Below are positions 54,443 through 63,362 of a DNA stretch of 64,000 bases, in pieces. Under the pieces are notes generated by a model. It searched no databases. It was not told the origin of the DNA and saw only the letters and a list, made by a program, of their open reading frames with translations. Source of the DNA: Alphaproteobacteria bacterium (lineage in GTDB: Bacteria; Pseudomonadota; Alphaproteobacteria; UBA9219; RFNS01); assembly GCA_016124955.1 (NCBI GenBank), contig WGMR01000006.1, positions 186,001 through 250,000 of the forward strand, given 5' to 3'. The position numbers and the translations under genes were made by a program. Position 1 is the stretch's first letter; each line of letters starts with the position of its first letter.

Positions 54443-56233
54443 ATGGCACGTAGTGCAGCCAAGCGCGTTTACCGCGAACAAATCGATACCGGGAATTCCC
54501 CCAAGAAATCAGGCGGCGAAGATTTCGCCACAATGCTCGATGCCTCGTTCGGCGAAGGCGCCGGCGAAGGCCGCGTCATCAAGGGCCGCGTGCTCGCGAT
54601 TGACGGCGATAACGTCATGGTCGATGTCGGCCTCAAATCCGAAGGCCATATCCCGCTCAAGGAATTTGCCATCGGCGGCCAGGCGCCCGAACTGAAGGCA
54701 GGCGACGAGGTTGATGTTTATCTCGAACGCATGGAAGACCGCGAAGGCAACGCCGTGCTTAGCCGCGAAAAGGCAAAGCGCGAGGAAAGCTGGGGCGTGC
54801 TCGAGAAGGCTTTCGAAAAGCAGCAGCATGTCACCGGCATCATCTTTGGCCGCGTCAAGGGCGGCTTCACGGTCGATCTTAACGGCGCCGTGGCCTTCTT
54901 GCCGGGCAGCCAGGTTGATATCCGCCCCGTGCGCGATATCACCCCGCTGATGGGCACGCCGCAGCCGTTCCAGATCCTGAAGATGGACCGCCAGCGCGGC
55001 AACATCGTGGTTTCCCGTCGCGCCGTGCTTGAAGAAAGCCGGGCCGAGGCGCGCAGCGAACTGGTTGCCAGCCTCAAGGAAGGCCAGGTGCTGCAAGGCG
55101 TGGTCAAGAACATCACCGATTACGGCGCTTTCGTCGATCTCGGTGGCGTCGATGGCCTGTTGCACGTGACCGACATTTCCTGGAAGCGCGTCAACCACCC
55201 GTCGGAAGCCTTGCAGATCGGCCAGCAGGTCACCGTGCAGGTGATCCGCTTCAACGCCGAAACACAGCGCATCAGCCTCGGCATGAAGCAGCTTGAAAGC
55301 GATCCGTGGGAAGGCATTGCCGCCAAGTTCCCCGTGGGCGCCAAGCTCAAGGGCCGCGTCACCAACATCACCGATTACGGCGCCTTTGTGGAGCTTGAAT
55401 CGGGCGTTGAAGGTCTCGTGCACGTTTCCGAAATGTCCTGGACCAAGAAGAACACGCATCCGAGCAAGATCGTGTCTTCGAGCCAGGAGGTTGAGGTCAT
55501 GGTGCTCGATGTCGATAGCACCAAGCGCCGCATCAGCCTCGGCCTCAAGCAGTGCCAGGATAATCCCTGGGCCAGCTTCGCCGAAACCTACAAGGCCGGC
55601 ACCATGCTGGAAGGCGAGATCCGCAACATCACCGAGTTCGGCCTGTTCGTGTCCATGCCCGGCGATATCGACGGCATGGTACACATGTCCGATATTTCCT
55701 GGAGCAAGGGCGGCGAAGAGGCGATCAAGGATTACGCCAAGGGCCAGAAGGTTGAGGTCAAGGTGCTTGACGTGGACGCGGAAAAGGAACGCGTCGCGCT
55801 CGGCATCAAGCAGCTCACCGAAGATCCGTTCGAACATGTCGCCGTCAACTTCAAGAAGGGCGACGTCGTTACCTGCACCGTTTCCGCCGTGCAGGACAGC
55901 GGGATCGAGGTCAATCTCGGCGACAAGGGCGATGGCTTCACCGGCTTTATCAAGCGCGGCGACCTGGCCCGCGACCGTTCGGAGCAGCGCTCCGACAGGT
56001 TCGCGGTCGGCGAAAAGGTCGATGCCAAGATCACCAACATCGACAAGGGCGTCCGCAAGGTCACGCTGTCGATCAAGGCCCGTGAAACCGACGAAGAGAA
56101 GCAGGCGCTGGCCGAATACGGCTCACAGGACAGCGGCGCTTCGCTCGGCGATATCCTTGGCGCGGCCATCAAGGGCGCGGCGGCCAAGAAAGCCGCTAAA
56201 AAAGGCGACAAGACCGAGGAACAAGCCGAATAA
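54443..56233 (+). CDS. rpsA: 30S ribosomal protein S1
   Basis: The protein has 596 residues, longer than E. coli S1 (557). It has six S1 (OB) domains. The last four are very regular, with repeats such as VVKNITDYGAFVDLGGVDGL, RVTNITDYGAFVELESGVEG and IRNITEFGLFVSMPGDIDGM, each followed by an H(V/M)xD/E(I/M)SW strand. It binds mRNA upstream of the start region for initiation. The extra length is an N-terminal extension and a Lys/Glu-rich C-terminal tail. It is followed by a strong terminator. Confidence 0.97.
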   Translation: MARSAAKRVYREQIDTGNSPKKSGGEDFATMLDASFGEGAGEGRVIKGRVLAIDGDNVMVDVGLKSEGHIPLKEFAIGGQAPELKAGDEVDVYLERMEDREGNAVLSREKAKREESWGVLEKAFEKQQHVTGIIFGRVKGGFTVDLNGAVAFLPGSQVDIRPVRDITPLMGTPQPFQILKMDRQRGNIVVSRRAVLEESRAEARSELVASLKEGQVLQGVVKNITDYGAFVDLGGVDGLLHVTDISWKRVNHPSEALQIGQQVTVQVIRFNAETQRISLGMKQLESDPWEGIAAKFPVGAKLKGRVTNITDYGAFVELESGVEGLVHVSEMSWTKKNTHPSKIVSSSQEVEVMVLDVDSTKRRISLGLKQCQDNPWASFAETYKAGTMLEGEIRNITEFGLFVSMPGDIDGMVHMSDISWSKGGEEAIKDYAKGQKVEVKVLDVDAEKERVALGIKQLTEDPFEHVAVNFKKGDVVTCTVSAVQDSGIEVNLGDKGDGFTGFIKRGDLARDRSEQRSDRFAVGEKVDAKITNIDKGVRKVTLSIKARETDEEKQALAEYGSQDSGASLGDILGAAIKGAAAKKAAKKGDKTEEQAE

Positions 56234-56263
56234 ACAGGCTTGCCCGGTTAACCATGAATATGA

Positions 56264-56292
56264 CCCCGCCGGCCCTGCCGGCGGGGTTTTTT
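56264..56292 (+). terminator. Rho-independent terminator of rpsA
   Basis: CCCCGCCGG (56264-56272) pairs perfectly with CCGGCGGGG (56278-56286) across a 5-nt loop and is followed by six T. It closes the aroA-cmk-rpsA unit 30 bp after the stop codon. Confidence 0.95.
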
Positions 56293-56378
56293 CTTGCAAA
56301 CACCCCGCATGACTGGTTTATAATAAGTTCATACTCATTATTCGTTGCTGCATATTTTATTGAATTGATAACGCCGCC

Positions 56379-56765
56379 ATGGCCCCGACAGAAAAACCGA
56401 AAACCGCGAAGCTGCGGAAAACCGTTGAAACACACACCCAAGCCATGGACCCCGTGGATGCGCCGACCTATGGCGCTGCCCTGATTGACGGGCTGCCGGG
56501 CATGAAGGTGGCTATTGTCAGGGATGCCAAGCAGCAGCTTATTAGCCGCGCGGCCATGGCCAAGGTCTTCCGGGAAGCTGCGCTTGAGAATGGCGCCTCG
56601 CTGACCACCGAATTCTCGCCTGAAAAAGTCGCGGCCTGGTTTGCGCAGCAGGATACCGCCTTTGCCTACCGCCTGTTCGCGCTCATGACCTATCTGAGGA
56701 CCGGGACCTTCCACACCAAGCGTCCCTCTGCGGAATCCGGCTATAATTTAAAATTCACCCCCTAA
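56379..56765 (+). CDS. Hypothetical protein
   Basis: The protein has 128 residues with a Lys-rich N-terminus (PTEKPKTAKLRK) and no signal or membrane segment. The middle part (LIDGLPGMKVAIVRDAKQQ) and helices RAAMAKVFREAALENGASL and VAAWFAQQDTAFAYRLFALM look like a small folded cytosolic domain. I recognise no family. Start ATG 56379 lacks a clear ribosome site. A TATAAT at 56319-56324 upstream, with TTGCAA at 56294, may be its promoter (19-bp spacing, so weak). Confidence 0.6.
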   Translation: MAPTEKPKTAKLRKTVETHTQAMDPVDAPTYGAALIDGLPGMKVAIVRDAKQQLISRAAMAKVFREAALENGASLTTEFSPEKVAAWFAQQDTAFAYRLFALMTYLRTGTFHTKRPSAESGYNLKFTP

Positions 56766-56894
56766 GCTTCGAGGCGACAGACCGGGCGTAGCGCGATTTT
56801 CCGGCCCCCTCCGATTCTTCCCTTGCGAAGGGGGGTGGAATTGTCATATTTGTCGGGAAAGGCATAGGGCGATCTCAGGCGGCTGGTCGGACAG

Positions 56895-57446
56895 ATGTTT
56901 CTCGTTCCCATAGAATTGCGGCCCACAATAGCCGGACAAGGCGTGTTTACGCTTGTCCCTATCGCCATGCTGCAGCCCGTCTGTTTTTTCTTCACGAATG
57001 CCGAGCTGATGCCGCGCCGGGAATATGACGCAAAACAGGAAAGCGGCGACATCAAGGTCATCCGCAGCGGCTGCCGCTATGTGCTCGACCACTTCGTTTG
57101 CAGCACCCTCGATACCGAAGAGCCTGAAAACTACATCAACCACGATGAAGCCGATCCCTCCATGCTTTATCATTGCGGTATCTGTTTCGCGCGGCGCGAT
57201 ATCCCGGCCGATACAGAACTTACCTTCAATTATGCTTATGTGATGTCTGAGAACGACAGCCAGACCTTCACGGACTGGCGCACGGGCCGGCAGGTGATCG
57301 GCATGCCCGGCCATGAAACGCTGGAGAAAAGCACCGCCGAACTGCTCGCGCTGTTCCGGGAAAAAGCATGCAGGCAGGGGCAAGACACCATGCCCGCGCC
57401 GATGGTCGCCGACGGGGCGGCCCGCAAAATCAAAGTTACTTCATAA
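56895..57446 (+). CDS. Small SET-domain protein (putative lysine methyltransferase)
   Basis: The protein has 183 residues. The N-terminal VPIELRPTIAGQGVFTLVPI matches the opening SET strand (GxGxF). The C-terminal SET signature is NYINHDEADPSMLYHCG, a variant of NHxxxPN, followed by ARRDIPADTELTFNYAYV, matching the ARRDIxxGEELTxDY block. No post-SET cysteines are seen. SET proteins methylate lysines using SAM; bacterial ones are rare and substrates mostly unknown. It converges on hss with 24 bp between stops. Neighbour at 56379 may be co-transcribed. Confidence 0.75.
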   Translation: MFLVPIELRPTIAGQGVFTLVPIAMLQPVCFFFTNAELMPRREYDAKQESGDIKVIRSGCRYVLDHFVCSTLDTEEPENYINHDEADPSMLYHCGICFARRDIPADTELTFNYAYVMSENDSQTFTDWRTGRQVIGMPGHETLEKSTAELLALFREKACRQGQDTMPAPMVADGAARKIKVTS

Positions 57447-57470
57447 GGCCCGCTTCCGGACCCGCGCCGG

Positions 57471-58991
57471 TTACTTGACGCTCTTGAGCCGTGGCGGAGC
57501 CTGAACCGACAAGGCGCCGGTATAGCTGCCGTCGGTCACAAGCACGTTCGAGAACTGCCACGGGTCGCTGGTATCGACATCTTCCGAGAACAGCTCGTTG
57601 CGGTGCTTGAGCGGCGTCCAATCCGTATAGACGCCGATAACCGGGCCAAGATAGGGCATCTGCACCTCAAGGCAGCGGCGGAAATCGATCTCGTCGGCGT
57701 CGATGATACCCTTTTCCGGGTTTTCAAGCGCCCAGGTCATGCCCGCAATGATCGCGGAAGTCACCTGCAGCCCGGTCGCGTTCTGATGGGGCGCAAGGCG
57801 GCGGGTTTCCTCGATCGACAGCTGTGAGCCGTACCAATAGGCGTTCTTGGCGTGGCCGAACAGCAGCACACCCAGCTCGTCGATGCCGTCCTCGATCTCG
57901 TTCTCGTCCAGGATCTTCCACGGCGTTTCCTTAAGCCATTCGGTCGTCGCGGTCTGTGCCTTCCAGCCGCCGCCCGCAACTTCGTGGATCGAAAGCACGG
58001 CGTCGTCGCAGGGATGGTAGGCATAGTGCACCGTGGGGCGGTACACGACCTTATCCCCCTGCCGTACCGTGAAGAAATCGGCGATCGAGATGGATTCGTT
58101 GTGCGTCACAAGGAACCCGTGCTGCGCCTGCGCCGTCGGCGTCCAGCTGCGCACACGCGTGCCGATGCCGGGCTGGGTCATATAGATCGCGGCATCGCAG
58201 CCGGTTTCATGCCGCCGCCCGGTCGCGGGCATGGTCTTTTCGTGTGTACCCCAGCCAAGCTCGGCCGGCTGCAGGCCTTCGGAAATAAAGCCATCGACCG
58301 ACCACGTATTGACGAAGTTGCCGATCACCTTCTGCGGGCTTTTGGCGCGCTGGGTGTCGCGTTCGGCGATATGAATGCCCTTGACGCCGGCACGCTGCAT
58401 CAGCGCCGCCCATTCTTCGCGCGTCTTCGGCTCCGTGTAATCGAGCTTCAGGTCGTTTGCGATATTCAGCAACGCCTGCTTGGCGAACCACGAAACCATG
58501 CCGGGGTTGGCGCCGCAGCAGCTGATCGCGGTCGGGCCGCCGGGCTTTCTGCGCCGCAATTCAAGCAGTTCCTCGCGCAGCACATAATTGGTGCGCGCCG
58601 CCAGCGGCGCGTTGGTGTCGGTATAGAAACCGAGCCACGGTTCGACCACCGTATCGATATAAAGCGCCTTATGTTCGGTGCAGAAAGTGATCATATCGAC
58701 CGAAGAAACATCGACCGACACGTTCACAAGGAAGGGCCTGCCCGGACCCTTGAAATAGGGGGTTAGCAGTTCGCGGTAATTGTCCTTGGTAACGCCCGCT
58801 TTTTCAAACTTGATGCCTTCTTTTTCGGCCAGCTTGCGGTCCTTGTCGTTGGGAGCAATAACAACCATGCGCGAACGGTCGCATTCGAAATGCCGGAGAA
58901 TAAGCGGCAGGACGCCCCTTCCGATTGAGCCGAAGCCAAGGATGATAACGGGGCCATCGATTTTCCCGTAGACGGGCCATTTCTGTGTCAA
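57471..58991 (-). CDS. hss: Homospermidine synthase
   Basis: 506 residues from TTG 58989-58991, which has AGGAG 7 nt upstream; no ATG fits as well. The NAD-binding motif IILGFGSIGRGVLPLI opens the protein, followed by NVSVDVSSVDMI, SCCGANPGMVSWFA, TWSVDGFISEGLQPAELGW and YHPCDDAVLSIHEVAGGG. It condenses two putrescines to sym-homospermidine, the characteristic polyamine of many alphaproteobacteria. The gene lies 110 bp downstream of the ornithine decarboxylase gene, which supplies putrescine, so they form a two-gene pathway. Confidence 0.93.
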   Translation of the reverse strand: MTQKWPVYGKIDGPVIILGFGSIGRGVLPLILRHFECDRSRMVVIAPNDKDRKLAEKEGIKFEKAGVTKDNYRELLTPYFKGPGRPFLVNVSVDVSSVDMITFCTEHKALYIDTVVEPWLGFYTDTNAPLAARTNYVLREELLELRRRKPGGPTAISCCGANPGMVSWFAKQALLNIANDLKLDYTEPKTREEWAALMQRAGVKGIHIAERDTQRAKSPQKVIGNFVNTWSVDGFISEGLQPAELGWGTHEKTMPATGRRHETGCDAAIYMTQPGIGTRVRSWTPTAQAQHGFLVTHNESISIADFFTVRQGDKVVYRPTVHYAYHPCDDAVLSIHEVAGGGWKAQTATTEWLKETPWKILDENEIEDGIDELGVLLFGHAKNAYWYGSQLSIEETRRLAPHQNATGLQVTSAIIAGMTWALENPEKGIIDADEIDFRRCLEVQMPYLGPVIGVYTDWTPLKHRNELFSEDVDTSDPWQFSNVLVTDGSYTGALSVQAPPRLKSVK

Positions 58992-59101
58992 TGTACGTCT
59001 CCTGCTTGGGGTTGCAGGCCCAATAAACCAGCACGAACTATATGATGACAAGCATTATCTGCCGCCGCGGACGCAGCATGCCTGGTTAAAACCGCAAAAA
59101 A

Positions 59102-60349
59102 TCAGATAAAATAGGTCGCGAGCGGCGCAAAACCGTTGAAACCGACCGACGCATAGGTAGTTGTGTAGGCGCCGGTGGCCTCGATCAGCACTTCATCCCC
59201 GATCTCAAGCGACACGGAGAGCGGGTACATGTTCTTTTCATAGAGAACGTCAACCGAATCGCAGGTCGGGCCCGCGATCACGCACGGCGTCTTTTCACCA
59301 TCGTCACGCGAGGTCGTGATCGGGTAGCGGATCGATTCGTCCATGGTTTCGGCAAGGCCGCCGAACTTGCCGATATCGAGGTAAACCCAGCGCACAGGGT
59401 CGTCCGCCGCCTTGCGCGAAATCAGCACAACTTCGGCCTTGATGATGCCGGCATCGCCGACCATGCCGCGGCCGGGCTCAATCACGGTTTCGGGGATCTG
59501 GTTGCCGAAATAGCGGCGCAGCGCGCCGAAAATGGCGGTGCCGTAGCTCTTCATGCCCGGCACGTCTTTCAGATACTTGGCCGGGAAGCCGCCGCCCATA
59601 TTCACCATCGTCAGCTTGATGCCGCGTTCGCCCAGCGCGCGGAAAATTTCCGCCGTGGTTTTCAGCGAGCGGTCCCAAGCCTTCAGGTTGGCCTGCTGCG
59701 AGCCGACATGGAACGAAATGCCGTGTGGCACGAGCCCGAGACGCTGCGCGGTTTCAAGAACCTCGATCGCCATGTCGGGCACGCAGCCGAACTTGCGGCT
59801 AAGCGGCCATTCGGCGCCGTCGTTATCGACAAGGATGCGGCAGAATACGCGCGCGCCGGGGGCGGCGCGGGCAACTTTTTCAACCTCTTCCACGCTGTCC
59901 ACCGCGAACAGGTCGATGCCGTATTCGTGGGCGCGGGCAATATCGCGCCCCTTCTTGATCGTGTTGCCGTATGAAATGCGGTCGGGCGTGGCGCCGGCTT
60001 CGAGCGCCATTTCGATTTCCGCCAGCGAGGCGGCATCGAAGCTGGAGCCGAGCGAGGCGAGCAGGCGCAGGATTTCAGCCGCCGGGTTGGCCTTGACGGC
60101 GTAATAAATGCGCGAATCGGGCAGCGCCTTGGTGAAACCAAGATAGTTCTGGCGCACGGTTTCGAGATCGACAACCAGGCAAGGGCCTTCCGGCTTGCGG
60201 TTGGCAAGAAAATCGGTGATGCGCTGCTTCGCGTTCTTGGCACCCTTTTTCGAGGTGTAGGCGCGCGCAAGCGTGCTGGCGGCAACAACCGGCGTCAGCA
60301 GGTTGCCGTTGGCAAAAGAGGTATCCTTCATCAAAGGCATCTTACCCAT
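59102..60349 (-). CDS. Ornithine decarboxylase, alanine-racemase-fold (fold III)
   Basis: The protein has 415 residues from ATG 60349 (GGGAG site 8 nt upstream). PLP lysine is K86 in YYAVKANPAAEIL. Other motifs are VDNDGAEWPLSRKFG, SFHVGSQQ, MVNMGGGFPAKY, EPGRGMVGDAG and the active-site GPTCDSVDVLYEKN near the C-terminus. It decarboxylates ornithine to putrescine, and lysine use is possible. A 35-40-residue N-terminal extension precedes the typical start of the fold. Expression is probably controlled by the long structured leader upstream. Confidence 0.93.
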   Translation of the reverse strand: MGKMPLMKDTSFANGNLLTPVVAASTLARAYTSKKGAKNAKQRITDFLANRKPEGPCLVVDLETVRQNYLGFTKALPDSRIYYAVKANPAAEILRLLASLGSSFDAASLAEIEMALEAGATPDRISYGNTIKKGRDIARAHEYGIDLFAVDSVEEVEKVARAAPGARVFCRILVDNDGAEWPLSRKFGCVPDMAIEVLETAQRLGLVPHGISFHVGSQQANLKAWDRSLKTTAEIFRALGERGIKLTMVNMGGGFPAKYLKDVPGMKSYGTAIFGALRRYFGNQIPETVIEPGRGMVGDAGIIKAEVVLISRKAADDPVRWVYLDIGKFGGLAETMDESIRYPITTSRDDGEKTPCVIAGPTCDSVDVLYEKNMYPLSVSLEIGDEVLIEATGAYTTTYASVGFNGFAPLATYFI

Positions 60350-60865
60350 GCCCCGTACTCCCTGTTCAGGAGCCGCACCTTCGTAGGCCTATGCCGAATG
60401 TGTCCCAAAAGCGTTGCGGCGCCCCCATGCCTTACGCATTGGGGCGCGAGAACGGTCTTGCGTGGCTCTACCAAGCCACTTTCCGTTCCTTTACAACTTG
60501 TCTGGCGGTATCGCGCTTGCCTGCACTGTTGCAGTACGACCCGACCCCAGAACCCTTTCAGGTCCGGCAGCAGATTCATAAACCGTAAGGTTTGTGAACC
60601 GACCGCCTTCTTACTTTGCCATCAACTGCAAAGCCACACTCTTCATTGTCGGGCCCTAACTCACTTGGCCCTTGCCAACAAAAGGCAGACTCCTTGGTTG
60701 CATACCACCACTCCCGCCGGCCGGGAGGCCTTTGGGAGCGCAAAGCGTCGTTACATAAACCAACGTGGGGGACCTGCGGGTGGTATTCCGTTCGGTCCTT
60801 TTGGGGCCAGTGGCACGTGCGCTTCAATCACAGATTTAAGGTAAGAATTTTGAACATACAATTAA
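60350..60865 (-). ncRNA. Long structured leader of the ornithine decarboxylase gene (speF-like)
   Basis: About 500 nt upstream of the decarboxylase have no protein-like frame but many helices: GCGCCCC/GGGGCGC with ATGC/GCAT (60421-60450 region), CATAAACC/GGTTTGTG (60577-60596), CTGCA/TGCAG (60530-60545 region) and GTGGCT/AGCCAC (60460-60480 region). A speF RNA motif of about this length is known upstream of ornithine decarboxylase genes in alphaproteobacteria. The assignment rests on position, size and dense pairing; the consensus was not compared. Confidence 0.6.
60656..60703 (-). CDS. Putative 15-codon leader peptide inside the decarboxylase leader
   Basis: The frame reads MQPRSLPFVGKGQVS, starting at ATG 60703 with GGGAG 10 nt upstream, about 300 nt before the decarboxylase start. 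Translation of a leader peptide controls the E. coli speF operon in response to ornithine; this peptide is unrelated in sequence to SpeFL. A chance ORF of this size is quite possible. Confidence 0.3.
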   Translation of the reverse strand: MQPRSLPFVGKGQVS

Positions 60866-61208
60866 TTTTTTGACCCGAAGGGCAAAAAAACGCGCGAAGA
60901 GTCTGGAAGAGTCACATAGAGAGCACAGTTTTCGCGCCGCGCACGCCGCGCGAAGCTTGTATGTGCCGCCAAAAACTTCTCGCGATGCCGCAAGCACGCG
61001 CCGCTGCGCGGCGGCGCAAAAAATGGGGCGGCAATTTCCCGCCACGGCACGCCGGATCGGGCCGCCTGCAAGCGGCGCGAAAAGACTTTGCACCCCAAGG
61101 ACTTACCCTGAAAGACGGCTTGACTCGCTTCGCCCCCTTTGGCAACCTTTGCAAGATCAAGCGGGCGACTCGTCAAGAAAAGCCCGGTCCCAAGGAGCGA
61201 ACAAGCCC
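60866..61208. other. Intergenic region before ihfB with hairpins, no gene supported
   Basis: The region starts with a T6/A7-flanked stem (CCC-GAA-GGG, 60866-60890), which reads as a weak terminator in both directions. Next come the GC-rich palindromes GCGCCGC-TGC-GCGGCG (near 60989-61016) and GGCCGC/GCGGC (near 61060-61076). The ihfB frame is open back to 60870, but that extension is Arg/Ala-rich and not IHF-like. Promoters for the decarboxylase leader (minus) and ihfB (plus) should lie here; I could not place them. Confidence 0.45.
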
Positions 61209-61505
61209 ATGACCAAATCCGATCTCATCTTGCGCCTCGCGGAACGGCACCCCCACCTGCTGCAGCGCGATATCGAGCGCATCGTCGGCACCGTCTTCAA
61301 CGAAATCACAAATGCCCTCTCGCGCGGCGATCGCGTGGAATTGCGCGGCTTTGGCGCCTTTTCGGTGAAGCGCCGCGAAGCCCGTCAGGGCCGCAATCCC
61401 CGCACCGGGGACGCCGTCCAGGTGGCCGAAAAATGCGTGCCTTTCTTCAAAACCGGCAAGCAGCTGCGCGACCGGCTGAACGGGATTGAAGGCACCAGCG
61501 ACTAG
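61209..61505 (+). CDS. ihfB: Integration host factor subunit beta
   Basis: The protein has 98 residues from ATG 61209 (AAGGAG 12 nt upstream). It is a DNA-bending HU/IHF protein: [19 protein letters not shown], then [19 protein letters not shown] and [11 protein letters not shown] with the DNA-intercalating Pro. It pairs with IhfA to shape nucleoid DNA, promoters and recombination sites. It opens the conserved ihfB-lapA-pyrF-trpF run. Confidence 0.95.
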   Translation: MTKSDLILRLAERHPHLLQRDIERIVGTVFNEITNALSRGDRVELRGFGAFSVKRREARQGRNPRTGDAVQVAEKCVPFFKTGKQLRDRLNGIEGTSD

Positions 61506-61529
61506 GCCCGCGCGCCTCGCTGACCCGCT

Positions 61530-61889
61530 ATGCACCGCCTGTCCTGGCTTATCACACTGCCCCTTATCGCCCTTGCCGTATGCTTTGCCGTCGGCAACCG
61601 GGAACCCGTCATCGTTAACCTTTGGCCGCTCGGCTACGAAGTCGCGCTGCCGATCTACATGCTTGCGCTGGTGCCGTTGGCGATCGGGCTCGTGCTTGGC
61701 GGTCTGGTCATCTGGTTCGGCGGCCTGCGCCACAAGCTGCAGGCACGGAAGCTGGCGCGCGAGGTTGGCAAGCTGCGCGATCAGGTGGGCGACCTGCAAA
61801 CCAAGCTGGAAAGCCGTGCGGCGGCAACCGATCCCGGCCATGCCCCGCCGCTGCTGAGCCGCTGGCGGCAGGCGCTGCCCTGGACATAG
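61530..61889 (+). CDS. LapA family protein (DUF1049), membrane anchored
   Basis: The protein has 119 residues. Two membrane helices (LSWLITLPLIALAVCFAVGN and PIYMLALVPLAIGLVLGGLV) are followed by a coiled-coil cytosolic tail (KLAREVGKLRDQVGDLQTKL). In E. coli LapA works with LapB in regulating LPS synthesis. In alphaproteobacteria the gene is routinely found after ihfB, but its role there is not established. It starts 24 bp after ihfB. Confidence 0.87.
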   Translation: MHRLSWLITLPLIALAVCFAVGNREPVIVNLWPLGYEVALPIYMLALVPLAIGLVLGGLVIWFGGLRHKLQARKLAREVGKLRDQVGDLQTKLESRAAATDPGHAPPLLSRWRQALPWT

Positions 61890-61978
61890 GGTTTATGTTT
61901 TCCGGGGCCCGCCTTTAGCCGTTTATTCTTGATGCCGCTTCGGACTAAGATCGGCCCCGCAACAGGGAAGCCACGACC

Positions 61979-62674
61979 ATGACAGACACCCGCGTTTTCT
62001 GCGCCATCGATACGGCCGATACGGCCCGCGCAACCGGCCTTGCCGGCCAGCTCAAAGGGCTTGCCGCGGCCAAGATCGGCCTTGAATTCTTCATGGCCAA
62101 CGGTCCGGAAGGCGTCCGGCAGGTGGCAGCGGCGGCGGGGCCCATTTTCCTCGATCTCAAGCTGCACGATATCCCGAACACGGTGGCCGGGGCGGTCACG
62201 AGCCTTCTGCCGTTGAAGCCCGCCTTCCTGAACGTCCATGCCGCAGGCGGTCCGGCCATGATGCAGGCGGCCCGCGCGGCAGCCGACAAGGCGGGCGCGG
62301 CGCGGCCCAAAATGCTCGCGGTCACCGTGCTAACCAGCCTTGATGCCGGGGATCTGAAAAAAACCGGCCAGCACCCCGACACGCTTGAACAGGTAGCGCG
62401 GCTTGCCTTGCTGGCCAAGGAACAGGGCATGGACGGCGTGGTGTGCGGCCCGACCGAGATTGCCCGTCTGCGCCAGCTTTGCGGACCCGATTTTATCCTG
62501 ATGGTCCCGGGCATCCGCCCAAGCTGGGCCGAGGCAAACGACCAGAAACGCGTACTAACCCCGCGCGCGGCGATCGAGGCGGGCGCCAGCTATCTGGTGA
62601 TCGGCAGGCCGATCACCGGCGCCGCCGACCCGGCTGAAGCGGCGCGGCGCATCAATGCGGAACTGGCGGCGTGA
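61979..62674 (+). CDS. pyrF: Orotidine 5'-phosphate decarboxylase
   Basis: The protein has 231 residues. It makes UMP from OMP. The catalytic Asp-Lys-Asp array is in IFLDLKLHDIPNTVAGA. AVTVLTSLD, FILMVPGIRP and YLVIGRPITGAADP are phosphate-binding and barrel motifs. The stop overlaps the GTG start of trpF (GTGA), so translation is coupled. Confidence 0.96.
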   Translation: MTDTRVFCAIDTADTARATGLAGQLKGLAAAKIGLEFFMANGPEGVRQVAAAAGPIFLDLKLHDIPNTVAGAVTSLLPLKPAFLNVHAAGGPAMMQAARAAADKAGAARPKMLAVTVLTSLDAGDLKKTGQHPDTLEQVARLALLAKEQGMDGVVCGPTEIARLRQLCGPDFILMVPGIRPSWAEANDQKRVLTPRAAIEAGASYLVIGRPITGAADPAEAARRINAELAA

Positions 62675-63315
62675 CGATCGAGGTAAAAATTTGCGGCCTG
62701 ACAACACGGGAGGCGGTAGCCGCCAGCGCCGCCGCCGGGGCGCGTTATGGCGGGCTGGTGTTCTATCGCCGCTCTCCGCGTTTTCTGACAACCGCGCAGG
62801 CGCGCGAACTGGCCCTTGCCGCGCCTGCAAACCTGACCACGGTCGGCCTGTTCGTTGACCCGCCGGACGACGAGCTGCACGGCGTGCTCGATTATGTGCC
62901 GCTGCGCATGATCCAGTTGCACGGCAGCGAACCGCCCGCACGCGTCGCCGATATCAAAAACACTTTCGGCTTGCCGGTGATGAAAGCAATCCCGGTCGCG
63001 GCAGCGGAAGACCTTGCGGCGGCCGATGCCTATTTGCCGGTGGCGGACCGGCTTTTGTTCGACGCCAAGCCGCCCGCAGGAACGGAAGCCATGCCCGGCG
63101 GGAACGCGCGGGCTTTTGATTGGCGATTGCTGGCCGGGCTCGACTGGGCAAAACCATGGATGCTCGCGGGCGGGCTGACGCCGGAAAACGCGGCCGAGGC
63201 TGTGCGGATCAGCGGCGCTAAGGGTATCGATGTTTCTTCAGGCGTCGAAGACCGCCCGGGCCACAAAGATATCAACAAAATCAAGGCATTGATGCAGGCC
63301 GTCGCCGCGCTTTGA
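62671..63315 (+). CDS. trpF: Phosphoribosylanthranilate isomerase
   Basis: The protein has 214 residues from GTG 62671. It isomerises PRA to CdRP in tryptophan synthesis. The N-terminal VKICGLTTREA has the catalytic Cys, MIQLHGSEPP and DRLLFDAKPP the acidic residue, and LAGGLTPENAAEA with GIDVSSGVEDRPGHKD the phosphate site. Overlap with pyrF and proximity to trpB place it in a mixed pyrimidine/tryptophan operon typical of the class. Confidence 0.96.
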   Translation: MTIEVKICGLTTREAVAASAAAGARYGGLVFYRRSPRFLTTAQARELALAAPANLTTVGLFVDPPDDELHGVLDYVPLRMIQLHGSEPPARVADIKNTFGLPVMKAIPVAAAEDLAAADAYLPVADRLLFDAKPPAGTEAMPGGNARAFDWRLLAGLDWAKPWMLAGGLTPENAAEAVRISGAKGIDVSSGVEDRPGHKDINKIKALMQAVAAL

Positions 63316-63362
63316 TTAGCGGCTTCAACATGCTTTATTGTGCGGCCCTGAAAGGAAGATGA

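Noticed and set aside
60331-60827. Two minus-strand frames of 82-83 codons upstream of ornithine decarboxylase
   Set aside because: Products are unlike proteins and end or begin inside strong hairpins; the region reads better as a structured leader RNA.
60870-61208. N-terminal extension of IHF-beta
   Set aside because: The extension is Arg/Ala-rich low-complexity sequence; ATG 61209 with AAGGAG gives a normal 98-residue IhfB.
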